From Bog-756 sp963699105 (GTDB lineage Bacteria; Actinomycetota; Acidimicrobiia; Acidimicrobiales; RAAP-2): a DNA stretch of 64,000 nt. A model generated the notes under the pieces. That model saw only the letters and a list, made by a program, of their open reading frames with translations. It searched no databases and was not told the origin of the DNA. The translations under genes were made by a program, and so were the position numbers. Positions 1-8,770 of this stretch are shown here, in pieces; the first letter of the stretch is position 1; every line of letters starts with the position of its first letter. The stretch is taken from NCBI GenBank assembly GCA_963699105.1, contig CAVOTI010000005.1, positions 496,001 to 560,000 on the forward strand, read 5' to 3'.

Positions 1-143
1 ACCGGGCGTCCCGGATTCCCGATGGGCCACAGGTGGTCGAAGCAGAAGACGCCGTCGATGCCGAGCCGTTCGGCCTCCCGGGCGGCCGACAGAGCCGGGC
101 CGGCGCCGTCGTCGAATTGGGGGAGGGTGATGCCGACCTTCAC
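1..143 (-). CDS. LLM-class (F420-dependent type) oxidoreductase, N-terminal fragment
   Basis: Read from a GTG at 143 toward the window edge, the first 47 residues begin VKVGITLPQF and continue with an alpha-helical stretch (LSAAREAERLGIDGVF) and CFDHLWP. This is the typical start of the luciferase-like monooxygenase fold: first beta strand, then helix 1, then the strand 2 motif ending in D-H-L. The rest of the gene lies outside the window. Family knowledge: in actinobacteria most such proteins use coenzyme F420 to oxidise or reduce small organic substrates; the substrate cannot be told from this fragment. No strong ribosome binding site is visible before the GTG. It lies 52 bases downstream of the SRPBCC gene on the same strand, so the two may be co-transcribed. 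Confidence 0.75.
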   Translation of the reverse strand, partial: MKVGITLPQFDDGAGPALSAAREAERLGIDGVFCFDHLWPIGNPGRP

Positions 144-195
144 ACCCGGCCGTCCGGTCGCCGATCGGGGGCCGTGCCCGGCACCGCCCCGACGG

Positions 196-639
196 TCACG
201 CCGTCGATTCGACCCGTGCCCTCAGCTCCCGCAGGGCGATCGACATGATCCGGCTCTGGGCCCGCATCTTGATGAAGCCGGGTAGGGGGACCTTCATCTC
301 GACCTCGAGGTGGTAGACGACCTCGGTGCCGCCGTCGGCCGCCGGCGAGAAGACGTACTCCCCGTCCAACTTGGAGGTGATGTCACCCTGGGTCTGTACC
401 CAGGACAGCACCTGCGGCGCCCGGCTGTAGTCGTAGGCCAAGGTGTAGTTGGTGCTGCGACCGAACGCCGCCGCCCGGAAGGTGACCACCGTCGGCCGGC
501 CTTGGTCGTCACGCTCGTCGATGATGACGTCCTTGATGTCCGCCGCCCATTGGGGATAGGCGCCGATGTCGGCGCTGACCTCGAAGCACCGCTCTGGCGT
601 GGCCGACACGGTCATGCGTTCGGTGGCTTGTTCCGCCAC
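196..639 (-). CDS. SRPBCC (polyketide cyclase/START-like) family protein
   Basis: A 147-residue protein with the features of a small helix-grip SRPBCC protein: an N-terminal segment TERMTVSATPERCFEV, then D-I-x-x-Y-P-x-W, several amphipathic beta strands, and a long C-terminal helix (residues about 120-145). Length and layout match the actinobacterial cyclase/dehydrase group that binds hydrophobic ligands; no catalytic residues can be assigned. The start is GTG at 639, supported by a GGAGGAGGG ribosome binding site eight bases upstream. It follows the PimB-like glycosyltransferase by about 45 bases on the same strand and is probably in the same transcription unit. The ligand is unknown. Confidence 0.82.
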   Translation of the reverse strand: MAEQATERMTVSATPERCFEVSADIGAYPQWAADIKDVIIDERDDQGRPTVVTFRAAAFGRSTNYTLAYDYSRAPQVLSWVQTQGDITSKLDGEYVFSPAADGGTEVVYHLEVEMKVPLPGFIKMRAQSRIMSIALRELRARVESTA

Positions 640-684
640 AACTCGGCCCTCCTCCTCGAATCGACTGCTGTGGCCGGACAGACC

Positions 685-1827
685 TCAGCCTTCCATGTCG
701 GCAAGCGACGCGGCCAGCCTAGGGGCGAGTCTGTCATAGTCGAAGGATGCCTCGGCCCGGCGACGGGAGGCGGCACCCATCTCCGATCGGAGCCTGTCGT
801 CGGCCAGAAGGCGGCCGATGGCCCGGGTGGCCGAGCCGGCATCGGTGGGGCGCCTGACCACCAGTCCGGTACGTCCGTCCTCGACCGCCTCCACCGCCCC
901 GCCCGACGCTCCCGCCACCTGCGGCACCCCGGCGGCGGCGGCTTCGACGAAGACGATGCCGAACCCCTCTTGTTCGAGCCCGAGCCACCGGTTGCGGCAC
1001 AGCATCACGAACACGTCGGCCGCACCGACCAGGCGGGGGACGTCCTCGTCCGACAGGCCGCCCAGCAGGCGGACAGGGGCGTCACTCTCGGCGATCCGCC
1101 CGGCCAGCCGGTCGGCATCCCTGCCGCGGCCGGCGATGGCCACGGTGAGGTCAGGATGATTCCTCTGCAGCCTGACGGCGGCATCGATCACGATGTCCAT
1201 GCCCTTGCGGGGGACCAGGCGGCTGACGCTCACCACCAGCGGCCCGTCGGCCGGCAGACCGAGATCGGTGCGCACCTTCCCCCGCTCGTCGGGATCGAGG
1301 GGCCGGAAGCGCCGGAGGTCGACCCCGGGAGGGATCTCGACCACCGGCGGCATGGTTCCCTGCCCGACGGCGTGGCGGGCGGCGGCGGCCGGATAGCCCC
1401 CGGCCGACACCACCAGGGCGCTGTGCCGGAGCACATGGGCCACCAGTTGCCGGGCGACGGGCAGGCGACCGGGGACCGCCACCTCGGCGCCGTGGAGCAG
1501 CACCGCATAGGGGAGCCCGAGCCGCGGTCCGATGACGCCCAGTGGGAAGGCCGGATCGATGACCACGAGCCCGGCCCCGGTCCGGTCGGCCGTGCGGCGG
1601 ATGCGGCGTACCAGATCGGGCGTGGGGACGAGGACACGACCGGCCACCCGTTCGATGCGGATGCCGCGGGCCGCCTGTTCGGAGTCGAAGGCCGGGGCGT
1701 CCGGGTGCGAGCTGGCGGTGAGGACGGTGAAGGTGTCGGGATCGAAACGCCGCCACAACTCCCAGAGATAGGCCTGGATCCCACCGACCTTGGGAGGGAA
1801 GTCGTTGGTCACCAGTAGGTGGGTCAC
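685..1827 (-). CDS. pimB: GT4 glycosyltransferase, PimB-like mannosyltransferase
   Basis: A 380-residue GT-B glycosyltransferase. It opens with LLVTNDFPPKVGGIQAYL, which closely resembles the mycobacterial PimB' enzyme (second mannose onto phosphatidylinositol mannoside, at the cytoplasmic face of the membrane). Further landmarks are LLHGAEVAVPG, IPPGVDLRRF, VSRLVPRKGMD, and the GT4 donor-binding segment QEGFGIVFVEAAAAGVP near residue 290. The start is GTG at 1827, which overlaps the TGA of queG as GTGA, so translation is probably coupled. The PimB' assignment rests on remembered family motifs; a related GDP-mannose transferase acting on another lipid acceptor is possible. Confidence 0.8.
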   Translation of the reverse strand: MTHLLVTNDFPPKVGGIQAYLWELWRRFDPDTFTVLTASSHPDAPAFDSEQAARGIRIERVAGRVLVPTPDLVRRIRRTADRTGAGLVVIDPAFPLGVIGPRLGLPYAVLLHGAEVAVPGRLPVARQLVAHVLRHSALVVSAGGYPAAAARHAVGQGTMPPVVEIPPGVDLRRFRPLDPDERGKVRTDLGLPADGPLVVSVSRLVPRKGMDIVIDAAVRLQRNHPDLTVAIAGRGRDADRLAGRIAESDAPVRLLGGLSDEDVPRLVGAADVFVMLCRNRWLGLEQEGFGIVFVEAAAAGVPQVAGASGGAVEAVEDGRTGLVVRRPTDAGSATRAIGRLLADDRLRSEMGAASRRRAEASFDYDRLAPRLAASLADMEG

Positions 1828-3014
1828 CGGCGCCGCCCGTCGTCGGCGAGCCGGTGGTGGCCGGTGCGGCTGTCGTCCTCGCCGGCGTCGAGTCCGAGTT
1901 GGTGGGCCGCCCACCGGGCGTGTTCGGCGATCAGCGGATCGTCGTCGGCCATGGCCCGGCGCAGCGACCGCCGGGTGGCGGGATCGCTCCCGTCGCCCAC
2001 GTTGCCCAGAGCGACCAAGGCATTGCGCCGGAGGTAGCGGGGCTCCCGAGCCGGGATGTACCACCGACCGTGGTCGACGATCAGCTCCTCGTCGCTGGCG
2101 GCCAGGAGGCCCAGCAGGTCGACCGAGGCCACGGTGTCGGCTTCGGGGGCGGGAGGTGGCCGACGCCGGTCGGCCACCCGGTTGATCGGGCAGACCTGCT
2201 GGCACTCGTCGCAACCGTAGATGCGCCCGCCCAGGGAGCGACGGTACTCCTCGGGAAAGTCGCCGGGCGCCTGGACCAGCCACGCCAGGCACCGGCGGGC
2301 GTCGAGGACCCCGGGCTCCACCAGCGCCCGGGTGGGGCAGGCCGTCATGCACCGCCGGCAGGGTCCGCAGCCTTCGGCCGGTGGTGCCGGCTCCGGCGCC
2401 GGCCCCGGCCCGACCAGCGGTGCGTCGGTGACCACGCTCCCCAGCACGAACCACGAACCGAGCCCGGGCAGCAGGATGAGCGAGTTCTTGCCGTACCACC
2501 CGAGACCGGCACGGTGGGCGGCGGCCCGATCGACCAGGGCGTTGTCGTCACAGACCACCCTCGCCCGCCAACCGAGCGTCCGCAGGTGTGCAGCCATCGG
2601 CTCCAACGCACCGCGGAGGGAGGCGTAGTGGTCGCGCCGGGCATAGCGGGCCACCGCCCCGACGGGCCCTTCGTCGGGACCCGGTCGTACGTCTCCGGCC
2701 GGGTCCTCCCGGCGCCGGTATCCCCATGCGCCGACCACCAGGGCACGCGCTCCGGGCAGCAGCCGGCCCGGGTCGGTCGAGCGCTCGGGGTTCCGGAAGG
2801 TGAACTGCATCCCGCCGTCGAGCCCCTGACTCCTGCGCCGGTGGAGGTCGTCACGCGTCGGCTCGAACACCTCGGCGGAGGCGATGCCCACCGCCGCCAG
2901 TCCCGAGGTCCTTCCCAGCCGGACAAGTTCGGGGCCCAGCCCGTCGCATCCGTCGGCGATATCCGGTCGGGGCTGGGAAGAGACCGTTGATCGTGCCACG
3001 CTCCATGCTGGCAC
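1824..3014 (-). CDS. queG: epoxyqueuosine reductase QueG
   Basis: A 396-residue protein with the QueG layout: an N-terminal cobalamin-binding region with YARRDHYASL and GLGWYGKNSLIL, then two ferredoxin-like [4Fe-4S] motifs (CGPCRRCMTACPTRAL and CDECQQVCPINR), then a HEAT-like tail (RYLRRNALVALGNVGD). QueG performs the last step of queuosine synthesis in tRNA, reducing epoxyqueuosine to queuosine with B12. The start given is GTG at 3014; a GTG at 2999 is also possible and the first 15-20 residues look unlike the family. It is the upstream partner of the overlapping PimB-like gene. No other queuosine gene is visible in the window. Confidence 0.9.
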   Translation of the reverse strand: MPAWSVARSTVSSQPRPDIADGCDGLGPELVRLGRTSGLAAVGIASAEVFEPTRDDLHRRRSQGLDGGMQFTFRNPERSTDPGRLLPGARALVVGAWGYRRREDPAGDVRPGPDEGPVGAVARYARRDHYASLRGALEPMAAHLRTLGWRARVVCDDNALVDRAAAHRAGLGWYGKNSLILLPGLGSWFVLGSVVTDAPLVGPGPAPEPAPPAEGCGPCRRCMTACPTRALVEPGVLDARRCLAWLVQAPGDFPEEYRRSLGGRIYGCDECQQVCPINRVADRRRPPPAPEADTVASVDLLGLLAASDEELIVDHGRWYIPAREPRYLRRNALVALGNVGDGSDPATRRSLRRAMADDDPLIAEHARWAAHQLGLDAGEDDSRTGHHRLADDGRRR

Positions 3015-3051
3015 GCCGGTCGTGCACCCTCACACCGCGCCGCCGTGGCTC

Positions 3052-3384
3052 CTACAGGCCGGCGGCCTGGCGGGAATGCCTGACCCCGGGCACCAGGCCG
3101 GCCTGCTCGAGCAGCCGCACGGCCCGGGCCTCGTCGGCGTCGACGACGACGGCGTCGTCGGGTTGGCGTCCGACGATGAAGGACACCACGCAGTCGTCAC
3201 AGACATCGGTGTTCCGGTGGCAGCAGTCGGCGCAGTCGATGGTGAAGGCCCCCGTGACGGAGGCCTCGGCCGGTGCCGGCCGGGCCTGGCGGATGGTGGG
3301 GACCGGGACCGGCACCGGGACCGGGTCGGCAGGGGTCGGGCCCCCGCCGGTGGTGGGCACTGCGGTGAAGATCGGCACGGTCAT
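3052..3384 (-). CDS. small Cys-rich conserved actinobacterial protein
   Basis: A 110-residue protein with a Pro/Val-rich N-terminus (PVPVPVPVP, about residues 22-30) and a cysteine cluster CADCCHRNTDVCDDCVVSF around residues 51-69, followed by an acidic segment and the tail LLEQAGLVPGVRH. I recognise the C-terminal half as a short conserved actinobacterial family without assigned function. The four to five cysteines could bind a metal. A near-perfect AGGAGG lies directly before the ATG at 3384, unusually close, and is better spaced for the in-frame GTG two codons later (3378), so the true start may be that GTG. It is followed by 227 bases without a gene before the dehydrogenase. Confidence 0.75.
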   Translation of the reverse strand: MTVPIFTAVPTTGGGPTPADPVPVPVPVPTIRQARPAPAEASVTGAFTIDCADCCHRNTDVCDDCVVSFIVGRQPDDAVVVDADEARAVRLLEQAGLVPGVRHSRQAAGL

Positions 3385-3611
3385 GCCTCCTGTGTTCGAC
3401 GTCCCTTACGTGGGCTTGCCTTGCCCGGTCATGATCCACGGCGGGTGTGACATCGCCGGTGTCACCCCTCCGACCTGGTACTCCGCTGCTCCGAGGCCGC
3501 ACCGCCACTCCGCCGCCGATCCGGCGACGATCCGGGCTCATCGGCCCGATCGGGCCACAGCCGGGCGGCCCGGAGCCGACCCGGGGATGCCCGGGACCAG
3601 GAACCTCCGGT

Positions 3612-4475
3612 TCAGTACCCCGCCACCGGGTCGACCAGTCCCACCATGGTCTTTCCCGCCGCGAACAGGGCGACGTTGATCCGGATGCGGTCGGCCAACA
3701 GGGGCATGACCATCTCGATGGTGTCGGCGGTGTGCGGTGTGATGATGCAGTTGGGCAGGTCCCACAGCGGGTGACCGTCCGGGAGCGGCTCGGGATCGGT
3801 CACGTCGAGGGCGGCTCCGGCGATGGCTTCGGACCGGAGGGCGGAGACCAGCGCATCCGTGTCGACATGGGGACCGCGGGCCACGTTGACCAACCAGGCG
3901 CTTTCGTCCATGAGGGCCAGCTCGGAGGCGCCGATGATGCCCCTGGTCTCCGGGGTCAGGGCCAGGGCCACCACCACCACCAGCGATCCGGGGAGCACGT
4001 CATGGAGCTTGCCCACCTGTACGGTCCGGGTCGCCCCCGGTGTGGGCTCGTCCTGCCGCCGGACCACGGTGGCGTCCACACGGAACGGGGCCAGCTGCTC
4101 GAGCAGCGAGGTGGTGATCCCCCCGCCGCCGAGGATCGTGACCCTCTGGTCGTAGAGGCTGGTCCCGGCGGGGATCCCCCATGAGCGGGCGGTGATCCTG
4201 GTCGGGAGATGGCGGAGGCCGGCCAGGGCCAGGGTCAGGGCGTGCTCGGCCACCGGCTCGGCATAGGCCCCCTTGGCACAGGTCCAGATCCGGTCGTGGT
4301 CCAGCACCCCGGCCTCGGCCACCCGTTCCACCCCGGCGAAGGGGAGCTGCACCCACGAGACGTCGGGGGCCAGGGTGAGCTGCTGTTTCAGGCCGCCCAC
4401 ATCGGCGGGGTCCAGCCACACCAGGGCGTCGGGGCTGTCGGCGACGGGTACCACCGATCCTCCGCCCTCGACCAC
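3612..4475 (-). CDS. D-isomer-specific 2-hydroxyacid dehydrogenase family protein
   Basis: At least 287 residues with the NAD-binding half of the D-2-hydroxyacid dehydrogenase fold: VTILGGGGITTSLLE as the dinucleotide-binding loop, the catalytic Arg in NVARGPHVD, and the His in IITPHTADT. These enzymes interconvert 2-keto and D-2-hydroxy acids with NAD(P)H; the substrate is unknown. The given start is GTG at 4475, but the reading frame upstream continues for about 20 residues of plausible protein (AVGPFASPFATEA) without a start codon. An ATG at 4531 lies in the neighbouring frame and a one-base change near 4520 would join the two, so the start is probably affected by a sequence error. The downstream 227-base gap holds nothing I recognise. 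Confidence 0.82.
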   Translation of the reverse strand: MVEGGGSVVPVADSPDALVWLDPADVGGLKQQLTLAPDVSWVQLPFAGVERVAEAGVLDHDRIWTCAKGAYAEPVAEHALTLALAGLRHLPTRITARSWGIPAGTSLYDQRVTILGGGGITTSLLEQLAPFRVDATVVRRQDEPTPGATRTVQVGKLHDVLPGSLVVVVALALTPETRGIIGASELALMDESAWLVNVARGPHVDTDALVSALRSEAIAGAALDVTDPEPLPDGHPLWDLPNCIITPHTADTIEMVMPLLADRIRINVALFAAGKTMVGLVDPVAGY

Positions 4476-4666
4476 CGCCTCGGTGGCGAAGGGTGATGCA
4501 AAGGGTCCGACGGCGACCGGGGCGGGGTCATGCCCCGGAGACTACCGAAGTGGGGTCGCCGTGAGCGGGCCCGACCGGTCCGGTCGTCGCCGCCCCTGGC
4601 TCGGGATTAACTTCGTTGGGCAGCACTGTCCGACGGAGGCGGCCGGACGAGGAACCAGGGGGAACG

Positions 4667-6202
4667 ATGATCGTTCAATTCAATGTCCGGGACTTCCTCG
4701 ATCGGGCCGAGGCCGCCTATCCGGATCGGATCGGGCTGATCGACGAGCCCAGCCAGCCCGCCGCCCCGTGGGACGCCCTCACCTTCGCCGGCATGGCCGC
4801 CCGGGCCAGGGCTCAGGCCGCCGGTCTCGACCGGCTCGGCGTGGGGGCCGGCGAGCGGGTGGCCGTCGTGTCCCACAACTCGTCCCGGCTGCTGACCTCG
4901 TTCTTCGGGGTGTGTGGATGGGGCCGCATCCTGGTGCCGGTGAATTTCAGGCTGGCCTCGGCCGAGGTGGACTTCATCGTGGAGCACTCCGGCGCATCGG
5001 TGGTGATGGTCGACCCCGAGCTCGAGGACGAGCTCTCCGGCATCAAGGCACCCCACCGGTTCGTGCTGGGGGCCGAGAGCGACGACGTCCTCTTCCCGTC
5101 CGACGCCGTGCCCCGGCCCTGGGACTCCGACGAGCAGGCCACGGCGACCCTCAACTACACGTCGGGGACCACCGCCCGGCCCAAAGGGGTGCAGCTGACC
5201 CACCGGAACTGCTGGCTGAACGCCGCCATGTTCGGGTGGCACGTCCAGATCTCCGATCAGGACGTCTACCTCCACACCCTCCCGATGTTCCACGCCAACG
5301 GGTGGGGGATGCCGTGGGCCACCTCGGCCATGGGCTGCACCCAGGTGGCGTTGCGCAAGATCGACGGTCCCGAGATCCTGAGGCGGGTGGAACGCCACGG
5401 CGTGACCCTCCTGTGCGCGGCACCGGCCGTGGTGAACGCCGTGCTCGAGGCGGCCGGCAGCTGGGAGGGCCCCATCCCCGGGGACGGGAGGACCCGGGTG
5501 GTGGTGGCCGGCGCTCCCCCGCCCAGCCGCACCATCGAACGGGTCGGGACCGAGCTCGGTTGGGAGTTCCTGCAGATCTACGGTCTGACCGAGACTTCAC
5601 CGCTCCTGACCATCAACCGGCACCGATTCGAGTGGGATGGCCACTCCTCGGGCGACCGGGCCCGCAAGCTGATGCGGGCCGGGACCCCGGCGGTCGGGAC
5701 CCGGCTGCAGGTGGACCTGAGCGGGGAGGTCCTGGCCCGCAGCAACACGGTGATGGAGGGGTACTGGAACCAGCCAGCCGAGACCGAGGCGGCGCTGGAC
5801 AGCGACTGGTTCCACACCGGCGATGGCGGCCTCATCGACGAGGAGGGCCACCTGAACATCGTGGACAGGAAGAAGGACGTGATCATCACCGGAGGCGAGA
5901 ACGTCTCGTCCATCGAGGTGGAGGACGTCATCTTCTCGATGGAAGGAGTGGCCGAGGTAGCGGTGATCGGTGTCCCCGACGACACCTGGGGGGAGATGGT
6001 GGTGGCCCTGGTGGTACCGGCCGACGGGTACGAGCTCACCGAGGAGGGCGTGACCGACCACTGCCGGGCCTCCCTGGCCGGCTACAAATGTCCCAAGCGG
6101 GTGGAGCTGAGGGAGGCCCTGCCCCGTACCGCCACCGGAAAGCTCCAGAAGTTCAAACTCCGCGCCCCCTACTGGGAGGGGCGTCGACGACAGGTCAACT
6201 GA
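4667..6202 (+). CDS. long-chain fatty acyl-CoA synthetase (AMP-binding family)
   Basis: A 511-residue adenylate-forming enzyme. The P-loop-like motif is YTSGTTARPKG (residues about 163-173), the A5 motif YGLTETSP, the A7 motif WFHTGD and the A10 lysine region TATGKLQKF near the C-terminus. It activates a carboxylic acid as acyl-AMP and transfers it to CoA. The ATG at 4667 is chosen over upstream in-frame codons because AGGGGGA precedes it and the protein then starts at the family position (MIVQFNVRDFLDRA). The usual Gly after TSGTT is Ala here, which is tolerated in some members. It probably feeds acyl-CoA beta-oxidation; no beta-oxidation genes are adjacent. Confidence 0.9.
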   Translation: MIVQFNVRDFLDRAEAAYPDRIGLIDEPSQPAAPWDALTFAGMAARARAQAAGLDRLGVGAGERVAVVSHNSSRLLTSFFGVCGWGRILVPVNFRLASAEVDFIVEHSGASVVMVDPELEDELSGIKAPHRFVLGAESDDVLFPSDAVPRPWDSDEQATATLNYTSGTTARPKGVQLTHRNCWLNAAMFGWHVQISDQDVYLHTLPMFHANGWGMPWATSAMGCTQVALRKIDGPEILRRVERHGVTLLCAAPAVVNAVLEAAGSWEGPIPGDGRTRVVVAGAPPPSRTIERVGTELGWEFLQIYGLTETSPLLTINRHRFEWDGHSSGDRARKLMRAGTPAVGTRLQVDLSGEVLARSNTVMEGYWNQPAETEAALDSDWFHTGDGGLIDEEGHLNIVDRKKDVIITGGENVSSIEVEDVIFSMEGVAEVAVIGVPDDTWGEMVVALVVPADGYELTEEGVTDHCRASLAGYKCPKRVELREALPRTATGKLQKFKLRAPYWEGRRRQVN

Positions 6203-6222
6203 CCGGGGGCCCGCCCCGGTCC

Positions 6223-6324
6223 TCAGTCCGGCAGGAACCCGACCGGCAGCTCGTTCGACGCATCGGGCGCATCCAGCTGGATCCAGTGGCCGGGACCCTC
6301 CATGCGCACGCAACTGGACACCGG
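6223..6324 (-). pseudogene. alpha/beta-hydrolase C-terminal remnant
   Basis: The minus-strand frame ending at the TGA at 6223 reads VSSCVRMEGPGHWIQLDAP and ends ELPVGFLPD. This is the characteristic end of epoxide-hydrolase or haloalkane-dehalogenase type alpha/beta hydrolases, with the catalytic His in G-P-G-H-W. An in-frame stop lies immediately upstream at 6325-6327 and the rest of the gene is absent. The segment sits between two convergent genes, so it is read as what is left of a deleted gene. A sequence error cannot restore it because there is no room for the missing 250 residues. Confidence 0.55.
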
Positions 6325-6358
6325 TCATCGGCAGCCCGGTGGTCATCGGCAGCCCGGC
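6323..6358. repeat. 18-bp tandem duplication
   Basis: Two adjacent copies of GGTCATCGGCAGCCCGGY occupy 6323-6340 and 6341-6358 and differ at the last base. They lie exactly at the upstream break of the hydrolase remnant, so the duplication may mark the deletion junction. Confidence 0.8.
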
Positions 6359-6371
6359 CCGGCACCCCTGA

Positions 6372-7880
6372 TCAGCGGGCATCACCCGAAGGGAAGTGCA
6401 GATCGATGGGACCGGACGGGGCACCCGGGCCTCCGGCCGGCGGCGCATCCTCGGGCCAGCGGGTGGTGATCGACTTGAGCCTGGTGTTGAACCGGACACC
6501 CTCCATGCCGTGGACATGGGAATCCCCGAACAGCGATTGCTTCCAGCCTCCGAAGGAGTAATAGGACATCGGCACCGGAATGGCCACGTTGATGCCGACC
6601 ATCCCGACCTGCACGTCCCGGCGGAACCGGCGGGCCGCGTACCCGTCCCGGGTGAAGATGGCCGTACCGTTCCCGTAGGGGTTGGCGTTGACCAGATCGA
6701 TGGCCTGGTCCAGGTCGTCCACCCTCAGCACCGACAGCACCGGCCCGAAGATCTCGTCCCGGTAGACCGGCATGGAGGGCGTGACCCCGTCCACCAGACT
6801 CGGTCCCAGGAAGAACCCTTCGTCGTGGCCGGGTACCTCGACCTCCCGGCCGTCCACCACCACCTCGGCCCCCTCCGACTCGGCCGAGGCCAGGTAGCCG
6901 GCGACCCGGCGGCGATGGCCCTCGGTGATCAGCGGGCCCATGTCCGAGGTGGGATCGGTACCCGGTCCGGTGGTGAGGGCAGCCGCCCGGTCCGCCAGGG
7001 CCCGGACCAGCGAGTCACCGCCCCCCACCGCCACCACGGCCGAGATGGCCATGCACCGCTCGCCGGCCGAACCGTAGCCGGCGGCCGTCAGGGCGTCGGC
7101 GGTGGCGGCCACGTCGGCATCGGGCATGACCACGGCATGGTTCTTGGCACCACCGAGCGCTTGGCACCGCTTGCCGGTGGCCGTTGCCCGCTCGAACACG
7201 TGGCGGGCCACCGGGGTCGACCCCACGAAGGACACTGCGGCCACGTCGGGGTGGTCGAGCAGTGCGTCGACGGTGACGGAGTCCCCGTGGACCACGGTGA
7301 ACACGTCGTCGGGCAGACCCGACCGGCGCCACAGGTCGGCAACGAGCTCCGAGGGCGAGGGATCCCGCTCGGAGGGTTTGAGGATGAAGGTGTTGCCGCA
7401 GGCGATGGCCACCGGGTACATCCACATGGGCACCATCACCGGGAAGTTGAAGGGGGTGATGCCCACCACCACCCCGAGAGGCTGGCGGACCGACGATGCG
7501 TCGACACCGCTGGAGACGTCCTCGGAGAACTCCCCCTTCAGCAGATGGGGGATGCCGCAGGCGAACTCGATCACCTCGATGCCTCGCCCCACCTCGCCGA
7601 GGGCGTCCTCCAGGACCTTGCCGTGCTCAGCCGTGATCAACCGGGCCAGGTCGTGGCGGTACTGGTCGGCCAGCTGGCGGAAGGAGAACAGGATGCGGGC
7701 CCGGGCGGTCAGCGAGGTGTCCCGCCACCGGGCGTACGCCGCCACCGACCGGGCGACGGCCCGACCGACGTCGCCCGGCGAGGCCAGCACCACGTCCGCC
7801 GTCTGCTTCCCGCTGGCCGGGTCGTACACCGGTGCGGTCCTCGGTGGGCCGGGCTCGGCGGTGGTCCCGATGGTGCTCAC
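6372..7880 (-). CDS. mmsA: CoA-acylating methylmalonate-semialdehyde dehydrogenase
   Basis: A 502-residue member of the aldehyde dehydrogenase superfamily. The active-site Cys276 lies in GSAGERCMAIS, the signature of the CoA-dependent MmsA/IolA group, and TPFNFPVMVPMWMYPVA is the matching cofactor-site motif. It converts methylmalonate semialdehyde (valine, thymine or inositol breakdown) or malonate semialdehyde to propionyl- or acetyl-CoA with NAD and CoA. The GTG start at 7880 is supported by GGAAGGAGC about ten bases upstream; an in-frame extension further upstream is Arg/Lys-rich and not family-like. Malonate semialdehyde also arises from beta-alanine, which would suit the nearby amine cluster and panD. 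Confidence 0.92.
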   Translation of the reverse strand: MSTIGTTAEPGPPRTAPVYDPASGKQTADVVLASPGDVGRAVARSVAAYARWRDTSLTARARILFSFRQLADQYRHDLARLITAEHGKVLEDALGEVGRGIEVIEFACGIPHLLKGEFSEDVSSGVDASSVRQPLGVVVGITPFNFPVMVPMWMYPVAIACGNTFILKPSERDPSPSELVADLWRRSGLPDDVFTVVHGDSVTVDALLDHPDVAAVSFVGSTPVARHVFERATATGKRCQALGGAKNHAVVMPDADVAATADALTAAGYGSAGERCMAISAVVAVGGGDSLVRALADRAAALTTGPGTDPTSDMGPLITEGHRRRVAGYLASAESEGAEVVVDGREVEVPGHDEGFFLGPSLVDGVTPSMPVYRDEIFGPVLSVLRVDDLDQAIDLVNANPYGNGTAIFTRDGYAARRFRRDVQVGMVGINVAIPVPMSYYSFGGWKQSLFGDSHVHGMEGVRFNTRLKSITTRWPEDAPPAGGPGAPSGPIDLHFPSGDAR

Positions 7881-8027
7881 TGGGTTCTGCTCCTTCCGGT
7901 TCCGGTCTCTCCGGTGCTGGTCCTTCTGGTGCTTCCGGTCGTCGGGGCGCATCGGGTCCCTCCGGCCCCACGGGCATGGCCCCCGGTGCCCGGCCGGGAC
8001 CCGACCGGTGCGTGGGAGAATCCACCC

Positions 8028-8747
8028 ATGTCAGACCCGAACCCGACAGCCGGGCCAGGCCCGGCCTCCGCCACCGATCGGACCCGCCTCCGGCGTTTCC
8101 CCGAACAGGGCTCGCACCGGGCCGACGACCTGTACGCCGTCCTCGATGCCGGCTTCGTCTGCCACCTCGGGATCGTGGTGGACGGGTACCCGATGGTGGT
8201 GCCCACCAGCTACGGCCGGCGGGAGCACCGCCTGTACCTGCACGGCTCGGTGGCCAGTCGCAGCCTGCGGGAGGCACGCCAACCGGTGGACGTGTGCGTA
8301 ACGGTGACCCTGGTGGACGGCCTGGTGCTGGCCCGTTCGGTCTTCAATCACTCGGTCAACTACCGGTGCGCCATGGTGTTCGGGACCCCCGAGGTACTGA
8401 CCGACGGGGAGGAGAAGTTGGCCGGGCTCCGGTGCATCAGCGACCATGTGGCCCCGGGCCAGTGGGAGTACGCCAGGTCCCCGTCCCAACAGGAGCTGGC
8501 CAAGACCACGGTGTTGCGATTGGCCCTCGACGAAGCGTCGGTCAAGACGAGCCAGGGTCCCCCCGAGGACGGGGACGGACCTGACGGAGCGCTCGGGGTG
8601 TGGGCCGGCGAGATCCCGTTGCGCACGGTACGCCTCGATCCGGTGGCCGATCCGTCCCTGGGCGCCGGCATCCGCCTCCCCGACCATCTCATCAGTGGTC
8701 GGGCCGCGCCGGGCACGACCCCGTGGCGCCACCTCGACCGGGGATGA
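8028..8747 (+). CDS. pyridoxamine 5'-phosphate oxidase-related flavin-binding protein
   Basis: A 239-residue protein of the split-barrel flavin-binding group (Pyridox_ox_2 type). Landmarks are the opening helix-strand ADDLYAVLDAGFVCHLGIV, the strand PMVVPTSYGRR, LYLHGS, and VCVTVTLVDGLVLARS. These proteins bind FMN or F420 and often act as small-molecule reductases or as nitroimidazole reductase-like proteins; the activity here is not known. The start is ATG at 8028, with the aligned Arg-rich helix beginning at about residue 15. It converges with the alanine dehydrogenase gene, 23 bases away. Confidence 0.82.
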   Translation: MSDPNPTAGPGPASATDRTRLRRFPEQGSHRADDLYAVLDAGFVCHLGIVVDGYPMVVPTSYGRREHRLYLHGSVASRSLREARQPVDVCVTVTLVDGLVLARSVFNHSVNYRCAMVFGTPEVLTDGEEKLAGLRCISDHVAPGQWEYARSPSQQELAKTTVLRLALDEASVKTSQGPPEDGDGPDGALGVWAGEIPLRTVRLDPVADPSLGAGIRLPDHLISGRAAPGTTPWRHLDRG

Positions 8748-8770
8748 CCGACCCACCCGGGACCGGCCCA

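Noticed and set aside
310..1818. Long plus-strand frame of 502 codons opposite the glycosyltransferase
   Set aside because: Composition is Arg/Pro/Gly/His-rich without domains, and the minus-strand frame encodes a clear GT4 enzyme; it is an antisense shadow of GC-rich codon use.
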